Made by a program: the position numbers and the translations under genes
Shown: one piece after another, positions 8,928-18,957 of the stretch
Position numbering within the stretch: the stretch's first letter is position 1
How the letters are laid out: every line of letters starts with the position of its first letter
Notes under the pieces: generated by a model
Databases searched by the model: none
What the model saw: the letters and a program-made list of their open reading frames with translations, nothing else
Told to the model about the DNA's origin: nothing
Source of the DNA: DATFNV01 sp963827935
GTDB taxonomy: Bacteria > Planctomycetota > Planctomycetia > Gemmatales > Gemmataceae
Assembly: GCA_963827935.1 (NCBI GenBank)
Contig: CAWHCN010000004.1
Span: 1,860,001-1,924,000 of the forward strand
Length of the DNA stretch: 64,000 nucleotides
Direction of reading: 5' to 3'

Positions 8928-10021
8928 TTACCACCCGGGTGGTCCCCCTAGCTCGCGCAGCCGCTGCCGGCGCTGCTGCCATGCCTCGGCATCAAGCACT
9001 CGCGGCGCTCCGCGCTCGTCGAGTTCCATTCCGGTGACCACTTGCGTCCAAAGGGCTATCCGCTCAGTCGATCCCTCCATCGCGGTCGGAAGCGGCCGGC
9101 GTATTGTCGTCCCTGGGGTGAGAAGAATCACGGCCCTGCCCTCAGCGAAGGCGACCTGATGGATGTTTGGTACGCGCAAGGGCGGACCAAGCGGTTTGCC
9201 CGGCGGCAACGCCCAAAGGACGATGTCGTCCTCGTCACGAGTCGCCACGATCGCCTTGTCGTCAGCGGTGAATGTGGCCGCCCACACCGCGCCTCTGGCA
9301 ACGACGGCCGGCGTGGCAGGCTTGCCGGCGGCTACATCCCACAATTGGATCACGTCTCCTGCGACTGCCAGCAGCCTTTGGCCGTCCGGACTGAACGCAA
9401 CGAAGCCAACGCCTTGCTGGTGCCGCAGGGGGGATCCCACGGGCTCGCCGCTCGGAACCTTCCAGAGTCGAACCGTCTTATCTTCGCTTCCCGTTGCGAG
9501 GAGCTTGCCGTCTGGACTGAAGGCCACTCGCCACACCGGGGCATCGTGTTGCAGCGGAGGGCTCAGCGGTTTGCCGCTCGGCACTTCCCACAACCGGGCG
9601 GTGTGGTCGTTGCCGCACGTCGCGGCCACGGCGCTGTCGGGGCTCAGGGCGAGATCGGAAATAATCCGCGCGTGCAGCAAAGGCAATCCCAACGCCTTTC
9701 CCGCGACCGCATCCCACAAGCGGGCGTTTGGCTTACCGAAAGCGACACTCCAGGTGAAAGATGAGCCGGCTGGCTCCCGGTCGGCGTGGCGAGGGTCTTG
9801 CGGTCCGGACTGAGCGCCGCCTTGTAGTCCATTATGTCACGGGAAGACCGGATGTCGGGTCCCAACCGCTTCCCGGTCTCCAGGTCCCAGAGGCGTACGA
9901 TCACCTCGGAATCCACAAGAAAGCCCATGATCAACGTTCGCCCATCCGGCCCAAGGCTCATGCTGTAGCTTTCCGCCCGTTCATCGGCGGGGAATGTGGC
10001 GTTGACCGGGCCCGAGCTGAT
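8928..10021 (-). pseudogene. C-terminal remnant of a kinase-WD40 type protein
   Basis: At least four WD40 blades are visible (FSPDGKLLATGSEDKTVRLW and similar), ending with a tail, ALWTQVVTGMELDERGAP then EAWQQRRQRL, that is typical of planctomycete kinase-WD40 fusions. There is no start codon, signal peptide or kinase domain upstream: the reading frame runs straight back into the stop codon of the RsbW-like gene at 10022. It also has a frameshift near 9765. I read it as a 5'-truncated fragment left behind by a rearrangement, possibly of a gene like the one at 11238-13886. Confidence 0.7.
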
Positions 10022-10546
10022 TTAAGGTCGCGAGCGGAGTCGGCAGAGGGTGACGCGATTGCCCTGGCGGTTGTAGATCACGCCGCTCATGTAGACGCGC
10101 ATGAGGTACAGTCCGCGGCCGCTCACCCGCTGGATCTGGTCCGGGCCACAGGGCTCCGGCACCTGGCTCGGATCGAACCCGGGCCCCTCGTCCTCCACCT
10201 CGATGACCACTTCGGCCTGCGTCACCAGGTACTTGACGCGCACGACCTTGCCCGGGTCGTCCTGGTTGCCGTGCCGGAACGCGTTGATGACCGCCTCGCC
10301 AAGGGCCAGCTGAACGGCGAAAAGGTCCTTGCCGATGTAGCCCAAGACCCGCATCCAGTTGTCCACCCGCTCGGACAGGTACCGCGAGTCTGCCAAACAG
10401 CGTAGGGTCAGCTGCCGCACCATAGGGTTTGTGCCCAGGTCGATCATGTCGGTTCGTTCCCCAAGATTCCTGTACTGGTAGTCCACGAAGCTCCTCCCCG
10501 CGGCCTGAGGCCGCCTTGGAAATGGCTTGCTCTCAACCCCCCTCAA
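10022..10546 (-). CDS. RsbW-like anti-sigma factor / serine kinase (HATPase_c_2)
   Basis: A GHKL-fold ATPase of the RsbW/SpoIIAB kind, which binds sigma or anti-anti-sigma factors and can phosphorylate the latter. The N-box is LALGEAVINAFRHGN, the G1 box DEGPGFDP, and the G2 box SGRGLYLMR; together these span residues 80-160 of 174. The start is unsure: the ATG ending at 10546 or the internal one ending at 10447 (MIDLGTNPM), which fits the family length better. It is divergent from the ECF sigma gene at 10599, an arrangement that suggests regulation of that signalling unit. No STAS partner is seen nearby. Confidence 0.85.
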   Translation of the reverse strand: MRGVESKPFPRRPQAAGRSFVDYQYRNLGERTDMIDLGTNPMVRQLTLRCLADSRYLSERVDNWMRVLGYIGKDLFAVQLALGEAVINAFRHGNQDDPGKVVRVKYLVTQAEVVIEVEDEGPGFDPSQVPEPCGPDQIQRVSGRGLYLMRVYMSGVIYNRQGNRVTLCRLRSRP

Positions 10547-10598
10547 GCCGACAATGGCGCCTAAAGGGTGTCACGAATTGTTGAGGCTTGGCGGCGCG

Positions 10599-11176
10599 AT
10601 GGACGACCACTCCGCGAACGATGTGACGGCCATCTTGCAAACGACCCTGGAGCGACCGGCCGAGGCCGCCGCCCGGCTGCTGCCGCTCGTTTACGCCGAG
10701 TTGCACAAGCTGGCGGAGGCGCGGCTGGCCCACGCTCCTCCCGGCTCGACTTTGCAGCCGACCGCCCTGGTCCACGAGGCCTACCTGCGCCTGGTCGGCA
10801 AGGCCGACCTGAACCTGGAGGGCCGACGGCACTTCTTCTTCGCGGCGGCGCCACCATGCGGGACATCCTGGTCGAGCACGCCCGCAGCGCGATGCGGGCC
10901 CGGCGAGGCGGCGGCCGCCATCGCCTCGAGCTGCACGAGGACTCCGCCACCTGCAAGCCGCCCCCGGAGAACGTCCTCGCCGTGAACGAAGCGCTCGATG
11001 AACTGGAAAAGGAAGATCCGCTCAAGGCAGAGATCGTCAACCTCCGCTATTTCGTCGGCATGACGGCGGAGGAAGCGGCGCGGGTCCTGGGAATGTCGGA
11101 GAGTACGCTCCACAGGCACTGGCGTTTCACCAGCGCCTGGCTGCGAAGGCGCCTGGGCGACCTTCAGGAACCTTGA
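10599..11176 (+). pseudogene. ECF sigma factor of the planctomycete Sig-70_X6 type, one frameshift
   Basis: The first piece has the family hallmark DVTAILQTTL, LLPLVYAELHKLAEARLA and PTALVHEAYLRLVG (region 2). The second piece has RDILVEHARSAMRARRGGG and the region 4 helix-turn-helix around FVGMTAEEAARVLGMSESTL. Region 2 melts and region 4 binds the -35 element of target promoters. A break near 10852, between FFFAAA and MRDILVEHA, lies in a GCGGCGGCGCC run and is probably an indel error. The start ATG is at 10599; restored length is about 192 residues. The kinase-WD40 gene follows 61 bases later, the common sigma-kinase pairing of planctomycetes. Confidence 0.87.
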
Positions 11177-11237
11177 ACCCCCGTCCCGCTCCCCCGGGCG
11201 GCGGAGCCGCCCATTCCTGCCGGAACGGAAAACCCAA

Positions 11238-13886
11238 ATGCCAAAGCCGGCCTTCCAACGTGTGGAGGAACTCTTCCACCAGGCCGTTGTGCTGCCCCCG
11301 GACCAGCGACCGGCGCTGCTGGACGCAGCCTGCGCGGGCGCCCCTGAGATAAGATCGGCCGTTGAAACGCTGCTGCGAGTTGACGCACAGGCTGCGGACC
11401 TCCTCGCCAGCAGCCCGGTCGCCGGTGCAGCCGGCGAGGCACGGCAGCTGGCCCCGACCGTGCCGGCACCAGGCACGGTGGGCGGAGCGAGCCAGTCAGG
11501 CCCGCTGCCCCAGGTCCCCGGCTACGGAATGATCCGGGTCCTCGGAAGCGGCGGCATGGGCGTCGTCTACCTGGCCCGGCACACGGCTCTCGACCGCCTT
11601 GTCGCCCTCAAGATGCTATCGACCACTCCGGTCACAGCGGAGCAACTCGACCGCTTTCGCACCGAGGCCCTGGCCCTGGCCCGGCTGCAACATCCCAACA
11701 TTGTGCCGATCTATGACATCGGCGAATTTGCCGCGCATCCCTACTTCACGATGGAGTACGTCGACGGACCCGATCTGGCCGACCTGCTCGACGGCCGTCC
11801 CCTGGATGTGTCGGCAGCGGCCCACCTGATCGAAGTGCTGGCCGGAGCCGCGCATGCGGTTCACCAGTGCGGCATCGTCCATCGCGACCTCAAGCCGGCA
11901 AACGTGCTTCTTGCGCGGGACCGTGCAATTTCAGCGGGGGCTGCGAACGCGAAGACCGATGGCGAACGGCTGGAGGAACTCATCCCCAAGCTCAGCGATT
12001 TCGGCATTGCCAGGGACCTGACGTCGGCCCGGCGGATTACCCAGTCCGGGGTGATCATGGGGACACCCTGCTACATGGCGCCGGAGCAGGTCCGGAGTAC
12101 ACAGGGCGGCGTGGGACCTCGCGCCAACGTCTACGCCCTGGGATCGATCCTCTACGAATTGCTCACGGGCCGGCCTCCGTTTGACGCGGTGACACCGCTC
12201 GAAATCATTGCCCAACTGCTGAACCAGGAACCGCTGGCTCCGGTCCGCCTCCGGCCCCGGCTGCCGATCGACCTGGCGACCATCTGTCTGAAGTGCCTGG
12301 AGAAATCGCCGCGTCGTCGCTATGGCAGCGCCCGGGACCTGGCTGACGACCTGGGTCGCTTCCGGGCCGGCGAACCGATCCGCCCGCCCCGTGGGTCCCG
12401 CCGGCCGCGCCTACCGCTGGTGCCTCCGCCGGCCCCTGGTCGCCGTCCTGCTGGCTCTCAGCACCGTGCTGGCCATTGCAGTCGTCGTCATCGCCCTGGC
12501 ATTCGACGCGGTCCTGAGCGCCCGGGCGGAGGACGAACGGCAACAGATCGTTCAGCTCAACCTGACGATTGCAAGCCGGGACGAAGAAAGCGGCGACACC
12601 TTCATGGCGGTGCTCCGCTACGCGGAGGCCCTGAAGGTCGACGAGGCCGCTGGCGTGAGCGGCCGCGATCACCGTGCGCGCATCGCGGCCGATTTGCGCC
12701 AATCGCCGCGCCTGGTCGATATGCAGACCCACGACGGCCTGATCGTCTGCACTAGGCTGACACCGGAGGGGGGATGGCTTGCCATCGCTGGGCCGGATCA
12801 CGCCCTCGCGCTGCGGGAGGTGAGGACGGGCCGCCCGCTGGGACCACCGCTGAGCCCGGCTGGGGGCCTGAGCAGCGGCGCGATTGGAGCCAATGGAGAA
12901 CTGTTCGCGGCGATCGCCACCGACGGCCCTGTGCGTGTGTGGGATGTCCCCACCGGCCGGTCATGGGTATTGCCCTTGTCCACGCTGGAAGTGCCCCTTC
13001 GTCTCGCGTTTCCCGGCGACGGCCGCGTCTTGGTCACTCAGCACACCGCCGGAGCCGCCCTCCGTCTTTGGGACCTGACCGCGGACGGACCCACCCCAAT
13101 GAAGGGCCCCTGGACCGATGCCACGGCACATTCCCCGCTCAACGAAAGCGGTCGCTGGCTCCTGATCCAGGATAGCGCCGGCGAGGGGCAATTATGGGAC
13201 GTGTCCGGTCGAAGCCGCGCCGGCCCGCCGCTGAGACTGGCACAGCGCATCACCATGATCCAGGTCAGCCCGGACACACATCGGCTGGTCCTTGTCGGCG
13301 CAGGCGAAACTGTGCGCATCTGGGATCAAGTTTCGGGCGGCTGGCTGGGCAATCCACTGCACCCCAGGACCGGTGTTCACCGCCTGGTGTTCAGTCCCGA
13401 TAGCGAGCGGCTCCTGATTGTGGGACCCAACGGTGCGGCCCAGGCATGGCGGCTACGAACCGGCGAGGTGCTCGACATTCCGGTGCGCGACGGCGGCGCC
13501 TGGGAGTACACCTGCTTTAGCCCGGACAGCAAGCTCCTCCTTGCCGGCAACAGCAGGGCGCACGCCTCTGGGATTTGCGAACGGGGCACATCGTCAGTCC
13601 GCCATTCCGGCACGGTACGGCCATTGTCGCGGCGGCGTTCCACGAGGACGGACGGCAACTCGCCACGGTCAGCGGCGCTGGAACGGTCCGCACCTGGGCG
13701 TTGCGACAGGGGCCCGATGAGGAGCAAGGCTCCCCCGGCGACCTCGACTGGGAAAATCTCTCCAGGGACGAGATCATCGCGTGGGCCCAGGTGCTGGCCT
13801 GCACGCGGATCAACGACAAGCAACAACAGGACGCTCTCGACGAACGTACCTTGCGCGACTCCTGGCTGTCGCTGCGGCGCCAGTGA
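11238..13886 (+). pseudogene. Ser/Thr protein kinase with WD40 propeller, two frameshifts
   Basis: Residues 1-60 are the usual helical leader (RVEELFHQAVVLPPDQR). The kinase domain follows: GSGGMGVV (103-110), Lys125 in VALK, HRDLKPANV with Asp217, DFG at 254-256, GTPCYMAPEQ. After a basic linker a membrane helix (LVAVLLALSTVLAIAVVVI) leads to a C-terminal WD40 region, about seven blades, likely outside the cytoplasm. Frame breaks near 12388 (two-base difference in a CGCCC run) and near 13556 (GGG for GGGG). Restored length is about 880 residues. It acts downstream of, or together with, the ECF sigma factor just upstream. Confidence 0.88.
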
Positions 13887-13981
13887 GGGCCAACGCTACC
13901 GTGAAGGGCGTTTCGTCCACGTGAAGCCACACCCTCAAAACAGACGATCCTGGCGGCTCTTCAACTGCCCACGCGCTCCGC

Positions 13982-15392
13982 TCAGATCAGCTCTCGGATG
14001 ACCTCGGCCCGCTCCAGCAGGTGCTGCGGCCGGCCGTTGGGGTCGGTCAGGGTGGTGGCCGACGGGTCGATTCCCAGGCAGCGGTACAGCGTGGCAAACA
14101 CGTCCTGATATTGCACCGGCCGCGATACCACCCGGCCGCCCTGGCGGTCTGTCGCGCCGATCACCAGGCCGCCCTTCAGCCCGCCACCGGCGAGCAGGGC
14201 CAGGCTCACCTCAGGCCAGTGGTCGCGACCCGCTTGCTTGTTGACCTTCGGCGTCCGCCCGAACTCGCCCCAGGCAACGATCGCCACGTCCCCCAGCAGG
14301 CCACGCTCGTCCAGGTCGGTCACCAGAGCGTGCAGCGCGTGATCGACAATCGGCAGCACCTGTCTCATCCGGCCGAAATTGTCGGCGTGGGTGTCGAAGT
14401 CGCTGAACGACACGCTCACGCAGCGCACCCCGGCCTCGATCAGCCGGCGGGCAAGCAGCAGCTTGCGGGCCGCCGTCCCATCGTCCGCGGTGTAGAACCG
14501 ATCGGGCGACGAGGCGACCGGCGGCGTGTACCGCGCCAGCATCTTCGCCGGCTCCTGGCTCAGGTCCAGGGCCGCGGCGAACCGCCCGGAGGTGAGGATG
14601 CTCGCCGCCTGCTGGGTAAAGCGGTCCATCGCCTCCATGCTACCGCTGGCGTCCAGGTCGCGCCGGACGTCGTCGAACGCAGTCCGCAAGCGGGCCCGGT
14701 CGTTCAGCCGCTCCGGCGTCAACCCGTCCACCAGCGTGAACTGGATCGCATGGCTCTCGCCGCAAAGCGGCCAGTTCCTTTTTCATCCCGGGTTCCAGCT
14801 CCCGGGCGAACATCTTCGAGATGTCGGGCCGGAACGGGTTGCAGGTCGGACCGAGGAACCCCGGCCGGGCGCTATTGCGAACGAGTGGCCGGCCTTGCAT
14901 CAGGTCCACAAACGGCGGAGCGGGGTCGTTGGCCGAGCCACGAAGCTTCGCGACCACCGAACCGAGAGCCGGCCGCCCGCCTAGGGAACGCAGGTCGCTG
15001 GCCGGGAAACCCGACTGGCACTGAAACGCGTCGTGGGCGCCGGCGGACCCGACGAGGGAGCGGAGGAACGCGAACCTGTCGGCGATGCTGGCCACCTTCG
15101 GCAGCAACTCGCTGATTCGCAGACCGGGGACCTTCGTGGCGATCGGCTTGAATTCTCCCCGGACCTCGGAGGGCGCGTCCGGCTTCAAGTCGATCATGTC
15201 GAGGTGCGGGGGCCCACCGTCGAGATGGATAATGATTATCGACTTGCCGGAGGTCCCTTTCCCTGTGGCGGCCTCGGCACGGAGCACGTCGGCCAGCGTC
15301 AATCCGCCCAGCCCCAATGTTCCTGCCGCGAGAAAGTGCCGCCGGCTGATGCCGTCGCAGTGCCGGTAGGGTTTGCCGAACATTGTGAACAT
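13982..15392 (-). pseudogene. DUF1501 protein with Tat signal, one frameshift
   Basis: DUF1501 proteins are alkaline-phosphatase-fold proteins abundant in planctomycetes, usually exported and often encoded beside DUF1549 proteins. The N-terminus MFTMFGKPYRHCDGISRRHF holds the twin-arginine motif SRRHFL. Further motifs are IHLDGGPPHLDMIDLKPDA, the long middle helices, and the C-terminal VAWGEFGRTPKVN and GRDHWPEV. The frame shifts near 14757, in a GCGAGAG stretch. The joined length is about 470 residues. The start at 15392 keeps the Tat motif near residue 15; an ATG nine bases further in is also possible. No DUF1549 partner lies next to this copy. Confidence 0.87.
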
Positions 15393-15488
15393 GATCGTCC
15401 CTGCGCGGGAAGCGTGGGGGATAAGGGCACGACCCATTATAAGGCGACCGGCAGGAGATAGTAGCCCGCTCGCTGCAGCCGCACGCGT

Positions 15489-15605
15489 GCCAAGTTGAAC
15501 TGAAGTCGCCGCGACTTCTGTTCAACCTGGCGCGCACGCCGCAAGACCTTGTGAAATAACGACATCCGCCTTCACAATTCAGCAAGAAGCGCCAGGTTGA
15601 ACAGA
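15489..15605. repeat. GTTGAAC/GTTCAAC hairpin cluster
   Basis: GCCAAGTTGAACTGAAGTCG at 15489 pairs with the CGACTTCTGTTCAACCTGGC arm ending at 15532. A third arm, GCCAGGTTGAACAGAACT, follows at 15591-15605. This is another short-word inverted cluster in the 770-base gap 15393-16165. The rest of that gap holds the hairpin at 15774 and no gene I can support. Confidence 0.7.
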
Positions 15606-15773
15606 ACTCAGATGCATGCGGTAACGCTCAGACGGTTCCAGGTGGCACCGAGCGAGGGAGATTATCTCCTGCCGCTCGCTTAACCACACAATCGTCCACG
15701 GATTGACGAGTGCCTGCACGGCCCGCCGCTGCCGGCGGTCTATTGACAGCTGCGCGACCAGGACGACAGATCG

Positions 15774-15840
15774 GAGCCCGCAGCGTCAGCGAGGAGTTGG
15801 GCCGAGCGCCCTTGCTCACGCTGCGGGCTCTGGGGTGTCG
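15774..15840. repeat. Dispersed hairpin repeat, copy 2
   Basis: Left arm 15774-15794 (GAGCCCGCAGCGTCAGCGAG) pairs with the right arm 15817-15840. It is the same family as 8787-8864 but more diverged. It lies upstream of the M90 peptidase gene. Confidence 0.72.
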
Positions 15841-16165
15841 CCTTGGCCGCGCAGGAGTCAATAGGCCACGGCGGGCCTCCATGACCAAGAGTGCTGAGAT
15901 GGGCTGGCGCGTGATGAACGTGGTTTTAGGTCCGTTGGATACAGCCACATCAGGCCCAGGTTCCGTGTCGACATCCAGGTCCAGCGTCGCCTGTGGGGGG
16001 GCGGCCGGGCTATCATAAAGGTGGTGTTCGGAAGGAACGGTCCATAGTCTGAAGCTCCTGGCCAGGGCCAAAGGTGCGACGGTCGGCAGGGCTGGCTTGT
16101 CCGGTGGGATGCCGAGCCCTACAATCGCGGCGCTATGGTTCGTTGGCCTGCCGCGGGGACCGTTC

Positions 16166-16945
16166 ATGCTGTTCGCCTGGCTCAAGCAGCGCCGCCGCCG
16201 TCAACTCCTGGCCGCTCCCTTCCCCGACGAGTGGCGGACCTTCCTGTCAAATAACGTCCCCCTTTACTCGCTCTTGACCGAGTCCGAGCGGGCCAAGCTC
16301 CGGGACGACCTGCGCATCTTCGTCGCCGAGCGGACCTGGGAGGGCTGTGCGGGACTGACCGTCACCGACGAGATGATGGTGACGATTGCCGCCCAGGCTT
16401 GTCTCCTGGTGCTGAACATTGAGCACGATTACTTCAGCCGCGTGCCGTCGATCCTGATTTATCCAAGCGGGTATCAGGCACCGGGGAGGCGGCGCAACCC
16501 GGACGGCACCATCGGCCACGGCCCCGGCCGGCTCGGCGAGGCCTGGTATCGTGGACCGGTCATCCTGGCCTGGGATTCCGTCCTGGCCGCCGGCCAGGAC
16601 GGGCAGAATGTGGTGCTGCACGAGTTCGCCCACCAACTTGACTTCCTCGACGGCTACGCCGACGGCACCCCGCCCCTGCCGAGTCAAGCGGCCTACCGGC
16701 AGTGGCACGAGGTGATGACCGCCGAGTACGACCGGCTGGTCTGCGAGTCGGCCCACGGCCGGGCCCGTGTCCTGGACGCCTATGGTGCCACGAACCCCGC
16801 GGAGTTCTTCGCCGTGGCGACGGAGGCGTTCTTCGAGAAGCCAGTGCCTTTGCGGCAGCGGCACCCGGCGCTGTACCGGGTGCTGCGCGACTACTATCGG
16901 CAGGATACGGCGGAACGGGCCCGCGGGCCGGGGTGGACCCCATGA
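16166..16945 (+). CDS. M90-family zinc peptidase (MtfA-like)
   Basis: A 259-residue member of the MtfA/DgsA family. The zinc-binding HEFAH motif is at 152-156 (VVLHEFAHQLDFLDG), and a downstream acidic ligand lies in NPAEFFAVATEAFFEKP. In E. coli MtfA binds and inactivates the Mlc repressor and has aminopeptidase activity, linking it to control of sugar uptake; no Mlc homologue is in this window. The N-terminal LLAAPFPDEWRTFL segment is a family feature. The start at 16166 (MLFAWLKQRRRR) is chosen over an ATG 69 bases upstream because family members begin with this basic stretch. Confidence 0.9.
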   Translation: MLFAWLKQRRRRQLLAAPFPDEWRTFLSNNVPLYSLLTESERAKLRDDLRIFVAERTWEGCAGLTVTDEMMVTIAAQACLLVLNIEHDYFSRVPSILIYPSGYQAPGRRRNPDGTIGHGPGRLGEAWYRGPVILAWDSVLAAGQDGQNVVLHEFAHQLDFLDGYADGTPPLPSQAAYRQWHEVMTAEYDRLVCESAHGRARVLDAYGATNPAEFFAVATEAFFEKPVPLRQRHPALYRVLRDYYRQDTAERARGPGWTP

Positions 16946-17027
16946 TCGCCGCTGTCCAGCTGGTGCGGGCCGGGGTTCAGGTATAATGCCGATGTCGCTA
17001 TCGAAGCACGCTCGCAGAGGAGTTGCC

Positions 17028-17600
17028 ATGTCCATTGCCATCAGTCGGGATCCGCTCACGCCGTTGCTGACCGTCCCGCCCGTAGATGCTCTGTATGAGA
17101 TCGTGGACGGGAAGTACGAGGAGTTGCCGCCGATGAGTACTCAGGCCTCGGTCGTCGCATCGCGGCTCGTCGGGGAGTTAATGGCCTTCGCAAAAACGCA
17201 TCAACTTGGTGAGGCAGTCGGCGAAACGCTGTTCGGCCTCACCCCTCAGTTGCGCCGCAAACATCGCATCGACGCCGCCTTCGTCTCTTACCAGCGCTGG
17301 CCCAAGGACCGCCCGACTCCGACAACCGATCCCTGGCCGGTCGTGCCCGACCTGGCGATCGAGGTCATCAGTCCCAACGATGTGGCCGAAAGCGTCCAGG
17401 AAAGGATCAGGGAATTCCTCGAGGCGGGCGTGCGCCTTGTCTGGCTGGTCTATCCGCAGCTGGCCTGGGTCATCGCGTACCAGTCGCCGCACAGCCTGCG
17501 GGGCTTCACGATTGCCGACCATCTGGAGGCGGAACCGGTTCTGTCCGGGTTCCGCCTGGCGATGCGGGAGTTATTCAGTGGCGCCGGGCGCCGGAATTGA
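17028..17600 (+). CDS. Uma2-family (DUF820) putative nuclease
   Basis: A 190-residue protein of the PD-(D/E)XK-fold Uma2 family, widespread in cyanobacteria and planctomycetes and largely uncharacterised. Family marks seen are the N-terminal YEIVDGKYEELPPMS (23-37), RIDAAFVS with Asp82, and DLAIEVISPND with Glu112, then the FLEAGVRLVWLVYP strand. The start at 17028 is supported by the AGAGGAG ribosome site seven bases upstream; the open frame extends further 5' without support. A second member lies at 27194-27814. It stands alone between M90 and a PQQ propeller transcribed towards it. Confidence 0.88.
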   Translation: MSIAISRDPLTPLLTVPPVDALYEIVDGKYEELPPMSTQASVVASRLVGELMAFAKTHQLGEAVGETLFGLTPQLRRKHRIDAAFVSYQRWPKDRPTPTTDPWPVVPDLAIEVISPNDVAESVQERIREFLEAGVRLVWLVYPQLAWVIAYQSPHSLRGFTIADHLEAEPVLSGFRLAMRELFSGAGRRN

Positions 17601-17645
17601 ACGGTCCGCCGGGGCCAGCGTCTGAGCCGGTCGCGTAGCAACGCC

Positions 17646-18911
17646 TCACTGCTTCCCAATGCAATACAGGTACTCGTCCGACCGCAACAGCAGTTGTCCG
17701 TTGCTCACCGCCAGCGAGCCATTCGTCCGGGTGCCGTCGTCCAGCACGTTGTGCGCCAGCAGTTCGAACTCCGGTTTCGCGGCCACCACGTAGGTTCCCT
17801 TCCTTTGCGATACGAAATAGATCTTGCCGTCGGCCAGCACCGGCGAACCGTAGATCAGCCCCGAGGCCGGATCCAGACGCTTCTCGTACTTGAACTTGCC
17901 GGTCGCGGCGTCCTGACACTTCACTATGCCCTGGCTTTCGCTGGCCCAGTAGAGGTAGCCCTCGTGATAGATCGGCGAGGGGACATTGGAGCCGTTGCTC
18001 ACACGCCACAGGACGTGGGTTTTCGTCACGTTGCCCCGGCCGCCCGCCTTCACCGCCAGGGAGGTATGGCCGCCACCAATCGCATACACCACACCGTCGT
18101 GGGCGACGACGCTCGGACAAACGTAACGGTGAATGCCGTCGGCGCGCCAAAGCTCCTTCCCCGTTTCCGGGTTCAAGCCGAGCACCCACTCGTTGATGCT
18201 GACGACCAGTTCCGTGTCGCCGCTGGGCGGCTTGACCAGGACCGGCGTGTTCCAGGCTGCGTTGATGCCGCCGGCCTTCCACTTCTCCTTGCCGTCCTTC
18301 TTGTCGAAGGCCACCAGCTGCCTGCTCTCCACACTGGCGTTTACGATCAGCATATCCTTGTAGAGCACCGGGGAGGCGGCCGAGCCCCAGCGGTCCGTCC
18401 CCTGGCCGACCGAGGCGTGCCACAGTTCCTTGCCGTCCAGGTCGAAGCAGTAGACACCGGACTTGCCGAAGAAGACATACAGGCGCTCGCCGTCGGTCGC
18501 GGGGGTGCTGGCGGCATAGCCGTGATAGGAGCCCTCACCGGCGTAGACGTGCTCCGGCAGCTCCGGGCGGAATTCCTTGCTCCACACGATCTTGCCGGTC
18601 TTGCGGTCCAGGCACAGGACATGCCGGCGCAGGTCCTTCATCTCGCCGGGCTTCATGTCGTCGAGGCCGTACCTGGTGTAGCTCGTGAGGAAGATGCGCT
18701 CGCCGGCGGTCACGGGGCTGGACGCACCCGGGCCAGGCAACTTCGTCCGCCAGACGATGTTCTGGTCCGCCGACCAGTGGACGGGCAGGTTCTTTTCGGC
18801 ACTGATGCCCAGCCCGTGCGGGCCGCGGAAGTCGCTCCATTCCGCGCCTAGGGCGGAGGAGGCCAGGAGCGCAAACAAGGAAAGGTATATGGGACGACAC
18901 AATCGGTACAT
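17646..18911 (-). CDS. Secreted PQQ-type beta-propeller protein
   Basis: A 421-residue BamB/PQQ-like propeller. Residues 1-22 form a signal peptide (LSLFALLASSALGA). The WSDFRGPHGLGIS motif right after it marks planctomycete members of this family. Repeated blades carry the pattern VLCLDRKTGKIVWSKEF, CFDLDGKELWH and GLNPETGKELWR. It ends with YLYCIGK. Such proteins may act as periplasmic scaffolds or dehydrogenase-like propellers; no PQQ-binding residues can be shown here. The neighbour at 18958-20348 is a paralogue in the same direction, 46 bases away, with a small hairpin (GCGGATCGAAGATCCGCG) between them. Confidence 0.88.
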   Translation of the reverse strand: MYRLCRPIYLSLFALLASSALGAEWSDFRGPHGLGISAEKNLPVHWSADQNIVWRTKLPGPGASSPVTAGERIFLTSYTRYGLDDMKPGEMKDLRRHVLCLDRKTGKIVWSKEFRPELPEHVYAGEGSYHGYAASTPATDGERLYVFFGKSGVYCFDLDGKELWHASVGQGTDRWGSAASPVLYKDMLIVNASVESRQLVAFDKKDGKEKWKAGGINAAWNTPVLVKPPSGDTELVVSINEWVLGLNPETGKELWRADGIHRYVCPSVVAHDGVVYAIGGGHTSLAVKAGGRGNVTKTHVLWRVSNGSNVPSPIYHEGYLYWASESQGIVKCQDAATGKFKYEKRLDPASGLIYGSPVLADGKIYFVSQRKGTYVVAAKPEFELLAHNVLDDGTRTNGSLAVSNGQLLLRSDEYLYCIGKQ

Positions 18912-18957
18912 GACAACCCTCGTTTAGCCGCGGATCGAAGATCCGCGCGACGCACCT

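Noticed and set aside
15628..16185. A 185-codon open frame on the minus strand
   Set aside because: It contains the RARSVSKG peptide produced by the dispersed hairpin and crosses the M90 gene start.
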